Source of the DNA: Phaeodactylibacter luteus
Lineage (GTDB): Bacteria; Bacteroidota; Bacteroidia; Chitinophagales; Saprospiraceae
DNA length: 64,000 bases
Assembly: GCF_007993045.1 (NCBI RefSeq)
Contig: NZ_VOOR01000010.1
Span: 62,001 to 126,000, forward strand
Direction of reading: 5' to 3'
In this document: one piece after another, positions 25,536-34,909 of the stretch
Layout of the letters: each line of letters opens with the position of its first letter
Position numbering within the stretch: the stretch's first letter is position 1
Translations under genes and position numbers: made by a program
The notes under the pieces: generated by a model
Seen by the model: the letters and a program-made list of their open reading frames with translations, nothing else
Told to the model about the DNA's origin: nothing
Database searches by the model: none

Positions 25536-26636
25536 ATGAAAAACAAACTCACCCTAAGCATTATTGCACTATACCTTTTGACAGCTGCTCGCCTGCACGC
25601 ACAAAGCACAGCTGCCCTACAAGACTTCCGCCTTGCCGGCGATGCACGCCCTTCAGGGGGCGATTGTATTCAGCTCACCCCCGACCTCGAGTGGTCTTCA
25701 GGCAGCATCTGGTACCAAAAAGCCATTAGCTTGGAGGCCAACTTTGATATGGAGCTCCGCCTCATGCTGGGCTGCAAAGATGAAAAAGGAGCGGACGGTA
25801 TGGTTTTTGTTTTCCACCCCCATGCAGAACGGACTGGCTACCGGGGCGAAGGCATGGGTTTTGCGGGGCTTTACCCTTCCCTTGGGCTAGAAGTTGATAC
25901 TTGGGAGAACGGGCACTTAGGAGACCCTGCCGCCGATCACGTTGCGCTGCTCAGGGATGGGAATGTACATCATGCCTACGGCCTCACCCCGCCAAAAGCT
26001 ATCGCGAACCTGGAGGATTGCCGGGAGCACCCCTTGCGGATCACCTGGGACGCCGAGCAGATGCTTTTCCAAGTGAAAATTGACGGCAGGACGGTCGTAT
26101 CCTACCGCGAAAACCTGATCGCAGAAGTATTCAACGGCAACCCCGATGTATACTGGGGCATCACCTCCGCCACCGGCGCTTACAACAACGCCCACAAAGT
26201 CTGTGTAGAGAAGCTGGATTTTACGCTTTCCGACGACCGGCAGGAGCTCGAGCTCAGGGGCCTCAAGCTGCAGCAGCTCAAGCAAGGGGAGTTCATCACC
26301 CTTGAGCGCATACAATTTGAAAGCGGTAGTGATATACTGACGCCCGAGGGCAGGCAGGAGCTAGACGAACTGGCGCGCATCATGAAAGGGCGCCCCAAAC
26401 TCCACCTTGATATCATTGGGCATACCGATGGCATAGGAGATGCAGATGCCAATTTGGCATTGTCCAAACGTAGAGCCAACGCGGTAGCAAAGTACTTGAG
26501 AGAAAAGGGCATTCCCGGCAAGCGGCTCAAGCCGGAAGGCGCAGGTGAAGGCTACCCCACACACACCAATTCGACGCCTGAAGGGCGGAAAAAGAACAGG
26601 AGAGTAGAGTTCAGGCTCATCAAGCCTATTGTGTAA
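25536..26636 (+). CDS. Exported L-type lectin domain fused to an OmpA-like domain
   Basis: 366 residues starting MKNKLTLSIIALYLL with a signal peptide to about LHAQ. Residues about 28-225 form a legume-type (L-type) lectin domain: GSIWYQKAISLEANFDME, ADGMVFVFHPH, YPSLGLEVDTWENG and HPLRITWDAEQ. After a short linker the last about 115 residues are an OmpA peptidoglycan-binding domain: FESGSDILTPEGRQELDE, DIIGHTDGIGD, LSKRRANAVAKYL and GRKKNRRVEFRL. Likely anchored to the cell wall and binding glycans. The gene runs tail to tail into fecR with an 11-nt overlap. Confidence 0.88.
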   Translation: MKNKLTLSIIALYLLTAARLHAQSTAALQDFRLAGDARPSGGDCIQLTPDLEWSSGSIWYQKAISLEANFDMELRLMLGCKDEKGADGMVFVFHPHAERTGYRGEGMGFAGLYPSLGLEVDTWENGHLGDPAADHVALLRDGNVHHAYGLTPPKAIANLEDCREHPLRITWDAEQMLFQVKIDGRTVVSYRENLIAEVFNGNPDVYWGITSATGAYNNAHKVCVEKLDFTLSDDRQELELRGLKLQQLKQGEFITLERIQFESGSDILTPEGRQELDELARIMKGRPKLHLDIIGHTDGIGDADANLALSKRRANAVAKYLREKGIPGKRLKPEGAGEGYPTHTNSTPEGRKKNRRVEFRLIKPIV

Positions 26637-27507
26637 GCTCTTTTCCGTTGCAGCGCCCCCCCTTGAGGACATATTGGCCCGCCGAGCTATCGAGCTTGAA
26701 CTCGAAGATGGTAGAAAGGACCAAGAATACTTCCTCGAGTGCTTCCCCCTCAAATGTGCTCGTCAGCGTACAATGGCTAAGGGCGGCGTCTGTCAGGAGG
26801 ATATCTACGCCATAAAACCTTTCCAAGTCGGTCAGTACAGTGCTCAGGGGAGTCTGACGGAAAGAAAGTTTGCCGGTACGCCAAGCCAAGCCGTTCAAGT
26901 TGGGGGCTTGTTTTTTGCCGAGCACCCCTTCATTGGCGTTATAAGTGCCTTTCTCAAAAGGGGTGAGCTCTACCGCTTTGCCATTTTCCGGCTCAGACAA
27001 GCGGACTTTCCCTTCTGCTACTTCTACCTCTACGGTAGGCTCTTCTGGGTAGGCCCGCAAATTGAAAGCGGTGCCCAATACCCGCGTTTCTGTCCCTTTG
27101 GAAACGATCAGGAAGGGGCGCTCTTTGTCTTTGGCTACCTGAAAGAAAGCTTCTCCGGAAAAAAGAGCCCGGCGTGCGCCCTCCTCGGATTTAAAGGCCA
27201 GGGAGGAATTTTGATTGAGCCATGCCTGAGTGCCATCGGGCAGCTCAACAGATAGGCTTTCGCCTGGGCCTGTAGCGTATGCCATTTCGCTGGCGGTGGA
27301 GGCTTCCCACGCCCAGAATGCGCCAATACCTAGGACAATAGCTGCAGCAGCCCTGAGCCAGAAGCGGTGCAGGCTGCGTACCGGAGCAGCAGCTTCATCA
27401 GCCGCCATACGGGTGCGCATTTTTTGCCAGGCAGCCTCCGTGTTAGGCTGAAAGCCAGACTTATACCCCTCTATTGCTCTCCAAATTTCCTGATCGTGTT
27501 TATCCAT
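26626..27507 (-). CDS. FecR-family anti-sigma factor
   Basis: 293 residues. N-terminal cytoplasmic segment, one membrane helix (about 48-66, RAAAAIVLGIGAFWAWEA), then the periplasmic FecR domain (GPGESLSVELPDGTQAWLNQ, GEAFFQVAKDKERPF, TRVLGTAFNLRAYP) and the C-terminal DUF4974/STN-like part (LERFYGVDILL). It holds its partner ECF sigma factor, encoded 200 nt upstream, until a surface receptor signals. No SusC/TonB receptor is adjacent. Stop codon overlaps the convergent lectin gene. Confidence 0.93.
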   Translation of the reverse strand: MDKHDQEIWRAIEGYKSGFQPNTEAAWQKMRTRMAADEAAAPVRSLHRFWLRAAAAIVLGIGAFWAWEASTASEMAYATGPGESLSVELPDGTQAWLNQNSSLAFKSEEGARRALFSGEAFFQVAKDKERPFLIVSKGTETRVLGTAFNLRAYPEEPTVEVEVAEGKVRLSEPENGKAVELTPFEKGTYNANEGVLGKKQAPNLNGLAWRTGKLSFRQTPLSTVLTDLERFYGVDILLTDAALSHCTLTSTFEGEALEEVFLVLSTIFEFKLDSSAGQYVLKGGRCNGKELTQ

Positions 27508-27707
27508 GCCTGGTTAGCGGTTTTTACGGGCGCTGCCCCGGAAGTATTGCCATGCCGGTAGCCAGCGTTTTTTGTTCTAGTCCCCCTAAAGATGGGCTTG
27601 TTTTCATTCTCATTTATCAGGACACCAATTATAAGGACTCCCCCCCATGCCGGATGCCCTGTAGCCTTGCAAAATGCCGTAAATGTCAGCCAGATGGCTT
27701 TTCGGCC

Positions 27708-28286
27708 TTATTGCGCAGCCTTCAACAGCAGCAGGAGGGCTGGCAGGTATGCTGCCAAGGCTTCTCTGAGCAGCCGGAGCGCTTTGGCGATCTGGTTCTC
27801 GACCGTTTTCGGCGAAATGTCCAAGTGTTCGGCAATCTCCTTGTAGCTCAGCTCTTCAAAGCGGCTGAGGACAAAGATGACCCGGCAACGCGCGGGCAGC
27901 CCGTCAATAGCCTGATCGATGCGCGACTGCAGCTGTTCGGCTTCGATGAGCTGCTGTGCACCCGCCAGATAGCTTTCCTGTACCGGAGCGGCATCTTCCT
28001 CCGCAAAGCGGATTTTCTGGTCGCGCAGATGGTTGAGGGCACGGTTCACAGCAGCCCTGCGCAGGTAAGCTTTTAGGGAAGATTGTATATTCAAATCCCT
28101 CCTTTTCCGATACAGCTCGTAAAAAACATCTTGGGCAATATCTTCAGCTATGCCTTCGTCCGGAATGATCCGCAGTACAGAACGGCACACCCAGGCGTAA
28201 TGCTGCCTGAAGACCGCCTCTATGGCGCTTTCCTCCCCTCGTTGTAGCTGCCTGAGTAATTCCTGATCGCCTGTTCCCTGCTGCAA
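27708..28286 (-). CDS. ECF sigma factor (FecI-like)
   Basis: 192 residues. Region 2 includes DIAQDVFYELYRKR; region 4 includes LPARCRVIFVLSRFEELSYK and the helix-turn-helix IAEHLDISPKTVENQIAKAL. The extended C-terminal hydrophobic tail (AYLPALLLLLKAAQ) is common in the Bacteroidota FecI group. Upstream of and co-directional with fecR, so the two form a sigma/anti-sigma pair. Confidence 0.94.
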   Translation of the reverse strand: MQQGTGDQELLRQLQRGEESAIEAVFRQHYAWVCRSVLRIIPDEGIAEDIAQDVFYELYRKRRDLNIQSSLKAYLRRAAVNRALNHLRDQKIRFAEEDAAPVQESYLAGAQQLIEAEQLQSRIDQAIDGLPARCRVIFVLSRFEELSYKEIAEHLDISPKTVENQIAKALRLLREALAAYLPALLLLLKAAQ

Positions 28287-28645
28287 GGCTTACGGTTTGT
28301 TTTAATGCCAATTTGCAAAATAAAACCCAATAAAGAGGGCGGCTGCGCCCCTTGTTCCTACCTGATCCCGGCAAGTGCTGCCCGCCGGCCTGACAATTAG
28401 GGCAGACAATATAGGATTTACCTTTTATTTCACCCCAAACATCCCAACGGGAATCATTTGCCCCTCCAAATATTGGGGCACATCCTTTGAATAAATAAAA
28501 ATAAAAAAATACCTTAACGCTTCTTTTGTGCCACCCCATGTTTTGAATCCGATAACCATACAACAAACCTCAAAGTCAACATGACCGGGAAGCCTGATAC
28601 CAAACCTTACCGCTCAGGCCCGGGCCCGGCCAATCACTCACCATT
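28287..28645. other. Divergent intergenic region, sigma factor / symporter
   Basis: About 360 bases. It holds a near-consensus promoter for the symporter (28486-28517). The minus-strand frame that crosses it from the sigma gene is a shadow. Confidence 0.5.
28486..28517 (+). promoter_or_regulatory. Promoter candidate for the symporter gene
   Basis: TTTG (28486-28489), 20 nt, TACCTTAA (28510-28517): two mismatches at the end of the TAnnTTTG box, in a very AT-rich patch 130 nt upstream of the start codon. Confidence 0.5.
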
Positions 28646-30187
28646 ATGAAAAGATACTTTTTAGCTATTGCCAGTTTGATCACCCCACTATTTTTGCAGG
28701 CCCAGTCGGGCATTGATGAAGCTATCAACTCTGTTATGGAGCCCCTCACCGAGGCAGTGGAGAGCGTAGTCTTCGTCCCCATCACGGTTGCAGGGTTCAC
28801 CATCCCTTTCGTCCTGGTCTGGCTCATTGCCGGGGCGCTCATCTTCACCCTCTATACTGGCTTTGTCAACTTCAGGGCTTTTGGGCATGCCATCAACGTG
28901 GTAAGGGGCAAGTATGACGACCCCAATGACGCGGGCGAGGTGTCCCATTTCCAAGCGCTCACAGCAGCCCTTTCGGGCACGGTCGGTATTGGGAATATCG
29001 CAGGGGTTGCCATTGCAGTTTCCCTGGGCGGCCCCGGAGCGACTTTCTGGATGATCATCGCGGGGCTTTTCGGCATGACCTCCAAGTTTGTGGAGTGCTC
29101 CCTGGGGGTGATGTACCGCAATTACAACGCGGATGGCTCTGTATCTGGGGGGCCGATGTACTACCTGGACAAAGGCTTCAAAGAAAAAGGGGGCGCTTGG
29201 GGGCCTATCGGCAAAGTACTGGCAGTCCTGTTCGCCATCGCTTGTATCGGCGGCTCCTTCGGCGGGGGCAATATGGTACAGGTCAATCAGGCCGCGCAGC
29301 AGTTCATTGATGTCACCGGCGGCACAGAAAGCTTCCTCTACAATAAGTCGTGGATATTCGGGGCGGTCATGGCTGTAATTGTGGCGGTCATCATCATTGG
29401 CGGGATCAAGTCTATTGCCCGGGTGACCGATAAAATCGTGCCCTTCATGGTAGGGGTTTATGTTTTGGGGGCATTGGTGGTGCTCGGGGCCAACGCTTCG
29501 GAAATCCCCGGCGCTTTTGGCCTGATCCTGGAAGGTGCCTTCTCTGCTGACGCCATGTACGGCGGCATCATCGGCGTACTGATCCAAGGCTTCCGGCGGG
29601 CAGCTTTCTCCAACGAAGCAGGTGTGGGCTCCGCTTCCATCGCCCACTCTGCAGTGCGTACCGACGAGCCGATCTCAGAAGGCATCGTTGCTTTGCTTGA
29701 GCCTTTTATTGACACCGTGGTCATTTGTACCATGACGGCTTTGGTCATTGTCATCACCAACTATGGTGGGGCAGGTGCAGAGGATGTCCTGGCCAACGCT
29801 CAGGGCGGAGACCTCGATGGCATCACCCTCACTTCTTCTGCTTTCGAAACGGTCATGGCCTGGTTCCCGCCCGTCCTTTCTATGGCGGTTATCCTTTTTG
29901 CCCTCTCTACCATGATCAGCTGGTCTTACTATGGCCTCAAAGCCTGGACCTACCTTTTTGGCGAAAGCAAAACCAATGAGCTGATTTATAAGGCGGTATT
30001 CTGTGCATTTGTCATCATCGGCTCTGCCATATCTGCAAAGAGCGTATTTGACTTCGGCGATGCTATGATTTTTGCCATGTGCTTCCCGAATGTCCTAGGG
30101 CTCTATATCCTTATCCCCAACGTTATGCGGGCTTACAAGGATTATATGCGCCGTATTAAGTCGGGCGAAATCGCTGCGACAAAATAG
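28646..30187 (+). CDS. Alanine/glycine:cation symporter (AGCS family)
   Basis: 513 residues. An N-terminal cleavable-looking signal (ending LFLQAQSG) precedes about 10-11 membrane segments. AGCS hallmarks: [22 protein letters not shown] in the first unwound helix, [19 protein letters not shown] and [20 protein letters not shown], plus [20 protein letters not shown] near the end. Imports small amino acids with sodium (or protons). Single gene. Confidence 0.94.
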   Translation: MKRYFLAIASLITPLFLQAQSGIDEAINSVMEPLTEAVESVVFVPITVAGFTIPFVLVWLIAGALIFTLYTGFVNFRAFGHAINVVRGKYDDPNDAGEVSHFQALTAALSGTVGIGNIAGVAIAVSLGGPGATFWMIIAGLFGMTSKFVECSLGVMYRNYNADGSVSGGPMYYLDKGFKEKGGAWGPIGKVLAVLFAIACIGGSFGGGNMVQVNQAAQQFIDVTGGTESFLYNKSWIFGAVMAVIVAVIIIGGIKSIARVTDKIVPFMVGVYVLGALVVLGANASEIPGAFGLILEGAFSADAMYGGIIGVLIQGFRRAAFSNEAGVGSASIAHSAVRTDEPISEGIVALLEPFIDTVVICTMTALVIVITNYGGAGAEDVLANAQGGDLDGITLTSSAFETVMAWFPPVLSMAVILFALSTMISWSYYGLKAWTYLFGESKTNELIYKAVFCAFVIIGSAISAKSVFDFGDAMIFAMCFPNVLGLYILIPNVMRAYKDYMRRIKSGEIAATK

Positions 30188-30217
30188 CGGATTGCCCGCT
30201 CCAACCTTCTTATACCC

Positions 30218-30254
30218 CAACCGGCCGCCCACAATCATGAGGGGCGGCCGGTTG
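30218..30254. terminator. Hairpin between convergent genes
   Basis: CAACCGGCCGCCC / GGGCGGCCGGTTG, 13-bp stem, between the symporter and the GNAT-fusion gene; no strong U-run. Confidence 0.6.
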
Positions 30255-30258
30255 AGGT

Positions 30259-31242
30259 TTACAGGGGCAGAACAGCTGGCAAGGGGGCTTTATCCGGGGC
30301 CACATACCTAGCCCGGGCGCTGAGGGAGCGCAGCACGCTCCGGCTGTAATATTGCTCGGGGTAAGCAGCCGAAGCCAATTCGCTGCCAAGGAGCTTTGGC
30401 AACAGCTCATCAAAAGCCGCTGCGGGCTCCCCGGCTATAACCGCTTGGAGGGCCAGGCACCAAAACACTGTAAGGGTCTCATGGTAGCCCCCCTTTTCAT
30501 CATTCGCCCCTCCCACCCCACTGTTGAACTGAATGACGCCTGGCCGCAACCGGCAAAGGGCCCGGTCTGCCCCATAATGGTAAACGTGCCAAAGGCCCAC
30601 GGTGAGATGGGCTTCGTGTGTCCAATGGCTAGCAGGCAAGGTTTGCCGCTCAAAACCACGGACCAGTTTTTCTGCCGGGCTGAGTACAGGCTCCTCTTCA
30701 AAATGCTCTGGGATAAGCGAAAAAAGGAAGGAATCTTCATTGGCCCCCGCCACCCGGTAATGCTTCCGGGCCAAGCCTTCCCTGCGGAAGCCGAAACGCC
30801 GGAGCAAGGACATCGAGGGGTAGTTGTCCGTAGCCGTCAGCGCTTCAATGCGTTGCAGCTCTAGTGTTTCTATACCGTACTTCAGTACATAAGGCAAGAG
30901 CTCCTTAAGATAGCCCTTGCCCCTATCCTTTTCCTGATAAAGGTTGTAGCCGATCTCGGCACGCCGGTGGCGCAGGAAGTGGATGTGGTAGCAGCAATCG
31001 CCAATCAGCTCGCCGGCCTGCCTTTCATAAATCAGCCAGCTGCACATACTGACCCTGCGGGTGTGGGTGGCAAAGACCGCAAAACGCTCCCGCATCATTT
31101 CGTATTCTTCCTCATTCCTGCACCCCAATAAGGCAGAGAGCTCCTCCTTTGGATAGGCGGCAAATAGCGGGATGGAAATACCAGGGTTGAACAGCTTCAG
31201 CGTAAGGCGGGAGGTCTGGTGCTCGGGCAAATTAAAAGGCAT
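30259..31242 (-). CDS. GNAT acetyltransferase fused to an uncharacterised C-terminal domain
   Basis: 327 residues in two parts. Residues 1-180 are a RimJ/RimL-type GNAT N-acetyltransferase: RLTLKLF, EIGYNLYQEKDRGKGYLKEL with the acetyl-CoA loop, LQRIEALTATDNYPSMSLLRRFGFRREG. Residues about 190-327 match a small stand-alone family known only as hypothetical proteins, with SHWTHEAHLTVGLWHVYHYG, a basic stretch RLRPGVIQFN and GGYHETLTVFWCLAL; its conserved His and Glu suggest an enzyme, but its activity is not known to me. The two halves may act on one small substrate. Confidence 0.82.
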   Translation of the reverse strand: MPFNLPEHQTSRLTLKLFNPGISIPLFAAYPKEELSALLGCRNEEEYEMMRERFAVFATHTRRVSMCSWLIYERQAGELIGDCCYHIHFLRHRRAEIGYNLYQEKDRGKGYLKELLPYVLKYGIETLELQRIEALTATDNYPSMSLLRRFGFRREGLARKHYRVAGANEDSFLFSLIPEHFEEEPVLSPAEKLVRGFERQTLPASHWTHEAHLTVGLWHVYHYGADRALCRLRPGVIQFNSGVGGANDEKGGYHETLTVFWCLALQAVIAGEPAAAFDELLPKLLGSELASAAYPEQYYSRSVLRSLSARARYVAPDKAPLPAVLPL

Positions 31243-31274
31243 GGCATAATGGGGTGTTGCTGTAGTTCAAAACC

Positions 31275-31970
31275 TCAGCTTGCCCCGGGAAGTTCCCCCT
31301 TGCGCAAAGACCGCAAGGCCTGCCATAAGTTGAGGTCCAGCCACTGCTTCTTCGGGCGCTGCATGAGCAGGTAGCAGCTGGCAGAAAGGGCTACCCCTAA
31401 AAACGAGCCAAAATAGACATCTTTGAAAAAGTGCTGTGCCAAATAGACCCTGGACAAGCCCACAGCTGCCGCCAAAGCCAAACACGCCAGCCCAGCCCAT
31501 TTCTTATAGGGCAGGGCGAAAGCCAAAAAAGCGAAAAGCGCGAAACCAGCCATTGTATGGCCGCTAGGGAAACTCGTAGCCCCTGAATGGACTTCTACCC
31601 CGGGCACCAATACCAGCTGAGCAGCGAGCCCTGCATCTTCAAAGTAGGCCAAAGGGCGGCTGTGGCGAAATGCTTTTTTGGCTAAAAAGGCCACCACCGT
31701 AACACAAAAGCCCAACACGGGCAAATATAGAGCTGGCCGCAGCGCTATACCCGACAGCAGCAACAGAACACCTATAAAAGCAATAGGCTCGCCAAGCTGA
31801 GTGGCGAATGTAAACAGCAAATTGGCCGGTTCACTGCGCCTCGCACTGAACCACAAGACCATATCCCCCGTCTCCATCAGCGCCAGTAGCCCACCACCAA
31901 TCAGCAGGAACAACAGGTACCCCATGAAAAACCAAGCATTTTCCAAGTATAGCTTATGCAGCTGCCTCAT
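31275..31970 (-). CDS. PAP2-family membrane phosphatase
   Basis: 231 residues, about six membrane segments. The three phosphatase motifs are intact: KKAFRHSRP, SFPSGHT and SRVYLAQHFFKDV. Members dephosphorylate lipid phosphates such as undecaprenyl diphosphate or phosphatidate at the membrane surface. Its start overlaps the end of the LptF/G gene by 17 nt, so the two are probably translated together. Confidence 0.92.
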   Translation of the reverse strand: MRQLHKLYLENAWFFMGYLLFLLIGGGLLALMETGDMVLWFSARRSEPANLLFTFATQLGEPIAFIGVLLLLSGIALRPALYLPVLGFCVTVVAFLAKKAFRHSRPLAYFEDAGLAAQLVLVPGVEVHSGATSFPSGHTMAGFALFAFLAFALPYKKWAGLACLALAAAVGLSRVYLAQHFFKDVYFGSFLGVALSASCYLLMQRPKKQWLDLNLWQALRSLRKGELPGAS

Positions 31971-33609
31971 CCGCTGTCTTTGCCTTTTTTAACCGCCCAA
32001 CCCATTTCCGGATAGCGCCAAAGTAGGAGCTCAGGTCCACCAGCTTGCTGTCGTTCATGGCCGTGCGGGTCAACAGCACGCCGACAGGGAACAAAACCAG
32101 ACAGGGTATCCATGCCGCCAGCGCAGCAGGGATCACAAAAGTCTCTGCTATCTTCCGGCAGAAGATGGTCAGTACAATGAAAATCATGAAGAAAATAATG
32201 GAGATCAATATCGGGTACCCAAACCCGCCCTTGCGGACGATCGCCCCCATCGGAGCACCGATAAACACAAAAATGAAGCAGACTACAGCCATACTGTACT
32301 TGGTGTGCAGCTCATAAATGTACTTCACCCGGTTCTCCTTCAGGCGGTCAATAGACCTTACCGCAGATTCAGCGTGGGCTTGTATGCTGCGGACAAACGA
32401 CTTGGACTTGCTCAGCAAACGCTGCCGCTCTCCAGCAGCAAAAGTTTCCAGCAAAGTCGCGTATTCAGGCAGGGGCTTGGAAACGTCCTGCAGCAATGGC
32501 CGCCCCTCAAACCGGTTCGGCCGCGCAAGCTTATTCGGCACCGCCCCTTTCTCCGGCTCGGGTATGTCAGCCGGGCGCTCTCCTTGCCCCGCTTTCAAAT
32601 TGAGCGACACGGTGTCCTGCTTGTTTTTTTCCTCCAATTCCCGTTCCACTGCCTCTTTTTCCAGGCGGATCTCCTCGTCTTCCTCCGCCAGGTAAGTGCT
32701 GTCCAAGGGCATAAAGGTGAAATAACTGCTGAACTGATTGGAGATCCCCACCGCACGACGGTCTATTTTCATCGCAAAAGAATCTATGGCTTCCCCAAGC
32801 TGCCCACTCGTCATCATGCTCCGGTTCGACTTGAACAAGTCTTCATTGGTCCGGTTAAGGCTGAACTCGCTGAGGTCGAACACTTTTGACCAGCTCTCGA
32901 AATTAGTCCGTATAAATGGATAAGAGCGGCTGTCACTGCTGCCAGATGGGTCAGCCTCCATGTATTGATGCCCATCCCTGAGGTTCATGACAAAATAGCG
33001 CCCATCTGCCGTTGCGTACATCTCCCCGCTCCCTGCCAGTATCTGAGACAAGCGCCCTTTGTTCGCTTCAGAATGGTCATAAATCAGCACATCCTCTATT
33101 GAACGGCCATCCCCTTTCTTGCTCCCGATGTGTATCGCATACCCATCAAAGTCATCATTAAAAATGCCCGCCTCGAGCCGAAGGGCAGGCTTTTGCTTTT
33201 GGATGTCGTACATCCGGCTGCCAAACTTCAGGTTGGCTACCGGGATGAGGTTGTTGGAGCAGAAGAAAGACAACAGAACGGTGAACGCTCCAAAAAATAT
33301 CACCGGCCTCATCACCCGGGCCAGTGAGACCCCAGCAGATTTGAGGCTGGACAGCTCATACCGCTCGGCCATATTGCCCATCACCATGACCGAAGAGATC
33401 AGCACCGCCAAGGGCAAGGCCATAGGCACCAGAGAAAGGCTTTTGTACGTCAGCAGCTCCATGATGAGGAAAAAGCCCAGCCCTTTGCCCGCAATATCAT
33501 CGATATACAGCCACAGCACCTGCATGACCAGCACGAACATGGCAATCATAAAGGTGACGATAAACGGAGGGACAAAACTGGTGACCAACAACCGGTCAAT
33601 GGTCTTCAT
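31954..33609 (-). CDS. LptF/LptG family permease (lipopolysaccharide export)
   Basis: 551 residues. Three N-terminal membrane segments (MKTIDRLLVTSFVPPFIVTF...), a long periplasmic beta region, and three C-terminal segments (MAVVCFIFVFIGAPMGAIVR, GYPILISIIFFMIFIVL). The ISSVMVMGNMAERYELSSLK region after segment 2 is diagnostic of the family. An acidic/charged insert (about 310-370, rich in Glu, Lys and Arg) extends the periplasmic part and makes it longer than enterobacterial LptF (about 366 residues), as is usual in Bacteroidota. Moves LPS from the inner membrane. Confidence 0.92.
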   Translation of the reverse strand: MKTIDRLLVTSFVPPFIVTFMIAMFVLVMQVLWLYIDDIAGKGLGFFLIMELLTYKSLSLVPMALPLAVLISSVMVMGNMAERYELSSLKSAGVSLARVMRPVIFFGAFTVLLSFFCSNNLIPVANLKFGSRMYDIQKQKPALRLEAGIFNDDFDGYAIHIGSKKGDGRSIEDVLIYDHSEANKGRLSQILAGSGEMYATADGRYFVMNLRDGHQYMEADPSGSSDSRSYPFIRTNFESWSKVFDLSEFSLNRTNEDLFKSNRSMMTSGQLGEAIDSFAMKIDRRAVGISNQFSSYFTFMPLDSTYLAEEDEEIRLEKEAVERELEEKNKQDTVSLNLKAGQGERPADIPEPEKGAVPNKLARPNRFEGRPLLQDVSKPLPEYATLLETFAAGERQRLLSKSKSFVRSIQAHAESAVRSIDRLKENRVKYIYELHTKYSMAVVCFIFVFIGAPMGAIVRKGGFGYPILISIIFFMIFIVLTIFCRKIAETFVIPAALAAWIPCLVLFPVGVLLTRTAMNDSKLVDLSSYFGAIRKWVGRLKKAKTADEAAA

Positions 33610-33860
33610 AGGCTATCATACAGGTTTTACGGCTTTCGCCTAAAAGCCAGGGCACACCCCGCTTGAGCAGCGGTTCCAGCCCCAGGCAGCTGATGGGCAA
33701 AGGTAAACGCCTTTTACTATACGCCCCAGCCCAACGGCAAGTTTAATCTGAGCGCAAAGATAAGGGCTGCGCCAAGCATCGCCCAAATAAGACCGGTGTT
33801 TAGGTTTTCCTTGACATAAAGGCATCAACCGGATTGCCCTTTGGGCCTGCCCAGCCTGCT

Positions 33861-34219
33861 TTGCAAGATGGGCTTGCCCCCTCCGCAAGGATAGGGGCCT
33901 GCCCCTGCCGCAAGGAGGGGTCCTGATGGCAGGTGCCGCTATGCTACGGGGCTCGCTGTCCGCTCGGCCCTACCGGGCTTAGAGCTGTTCAGATTTTGCT
34001 TTTGGAGCGAACGCAGCCAAATTTTGCCCTGATCGAGGCGTTTTGAGGGAACATAGCCTAGCTACGTGACCGAATAACAACGAAGAGCAGGACAAAAGTT
34101 GGCAAGAGCAGCCCGAAGGGTAAAATCCGAACAGCTCTTGAACCCCTCCGCAGCGCTAGGCCGATGCCAAGCTGAAGCCCGAAAAGCATCAACGCCAGCA
34201 GCATTTTGGCTTACGCCCG
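33861..34219 (+). repeat. Repeat family A, copy A5 (forward, short variant), interrupted by MITE D
   Basis: Leader is poorly kept. The core with CGCTATGCTACGGGGCTCG and CCTACCGGGCTTA stops at 33981, resumes at 34140 with GAACCCCTCCGCAGCGCTAG, and ends with the tail module AGCCCGAAAAGCATCAACGC and TTTTGGCTTACGCCC. The other short-variant copies (25291, 62281) show the uninterrupted site. Confidence 0.85.
33982..34137. mobile_element. MITE-like element, type D (156 nt)
   Basis: Terminal inverted repeats GAGCTGTTCAGATTTTGC and the reverse of GTAAAATCCGAACAGCTC (16 of 17 positions pair), flanked by TA on the left and TT on the right, a possibly mutated TA duplication. Internal stem TTTTGCCCTG/CAGGACAAAA encloses ATCGAGGCG, hairpin TAGCCTAGCTA and AACGAAGAG. 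No coding capacity. Confidence 0.75.
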
Positions 34220-34402
34220 GGCAGACTGGGCAAAGCGGCATTGGCTGCGCTGAAGCCATAGCCCCTAAAAGGTGTGCATTAGCGCCGCAAGCCAATAGCG
34301 CGAGCCCATGAGAAAAACACTATTTTTTATTTTTTTCTTGCCGGCTGTAACTTTAGGAAAACCACATCCGTCATCCTTCCAAATGCAGCGAACAAAAAGC
34401 GA

Positions 34403-34909
34403 ATGGACCTGAACACTTTCAAAACTGACATCCTGCCCATGAAGCACAAGCTGTACCGGGTCGCCTTGCGGATCACCAACAACCCGCAGGAAGCTGAAGA
34501 TGTAGTACAGGAAGCCTTCATCAAAGTTTGGGAACAGCGCAGTTCGCTCAGCGGCATCAAAAGCATAGAAGCCTGGTGTACCCAAATGGTCAAAAACCGG
34601 GCCATCGATAAGCGGCGCCTACGGTTCAATCACGCAGAAAGCTTGGAAAGCGCTTACAGCTTGAGCACACCGCAGCACCACCCCGGGCAGCAAGCCGAGC
34701 TCGCAGACGACATGGAGCAGGTCAGCCGCCTAATGCAGGACCTGCCAGAAAACCAAAGGCAAGCCATGCAGCTCAGGGATATCGAAGGCATGACCTACCA
34801 AGAAATTGCCGATCAGCTGCAAATGCCGATGCCACAAGTGAAAACAAATATTTTTAGGGCCCGGAAGAGCCTACGACAAAAACTGACTGCCTTATGGACC
34901 ATCAAATGA
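34403..34909 (+). CDS. ECF sigma factor
   Basis: 168 residues. Region 2: RVALRITNNPQEAEDVVQEA and FIKVWEQR. Region 4: DLPENQRQAMQLRDIEGMTY and the HTH IADQLQMPMPQVKTNIFRAR. The 3' end overlaps the next gene by 16 nt, which indicates translational coupling with a putative anti-sigma factor, and three DUF4252 genes follow. The cluster resembles a cell-envelope stress regulon in layout; the signal is unknown. Confidence 0.93.
   Translation: MDLNTFKTDILPMKHKLYRVALRITNNPQEAEDVVQEAFIKVWEQRSSLSGIKSIEAWCTQMVKNRAIDKRRLRFNHAESLESAYSLSTPQHHPGQQAELADDMEQVSRLMQDLPENQRQAMQLRDIEGMTYQEIADQLQMPMPQVKTNIFRARKSLRQKLTALWTIK

Larger units (their letters stand above)
33610..34402. other. Non-coding interval with repeat A5 split by MITE D
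   Basis: About 790 bases without a credible gene. It contains repeat A5 (33861-34219), which is interrupted by the 156-nt element D (33982-34137). Confidence 0.7.

Noticed and set aside
24539-25609. 356-codon minus-strand frame
   Set aside because: Antisense to cysN and through its terminator and repeat A4.
28688-29647. 319-codon minus-strand frame
   Set aside because: Antisense to the AGCS symporter; highly charged composition typical of a shadow.
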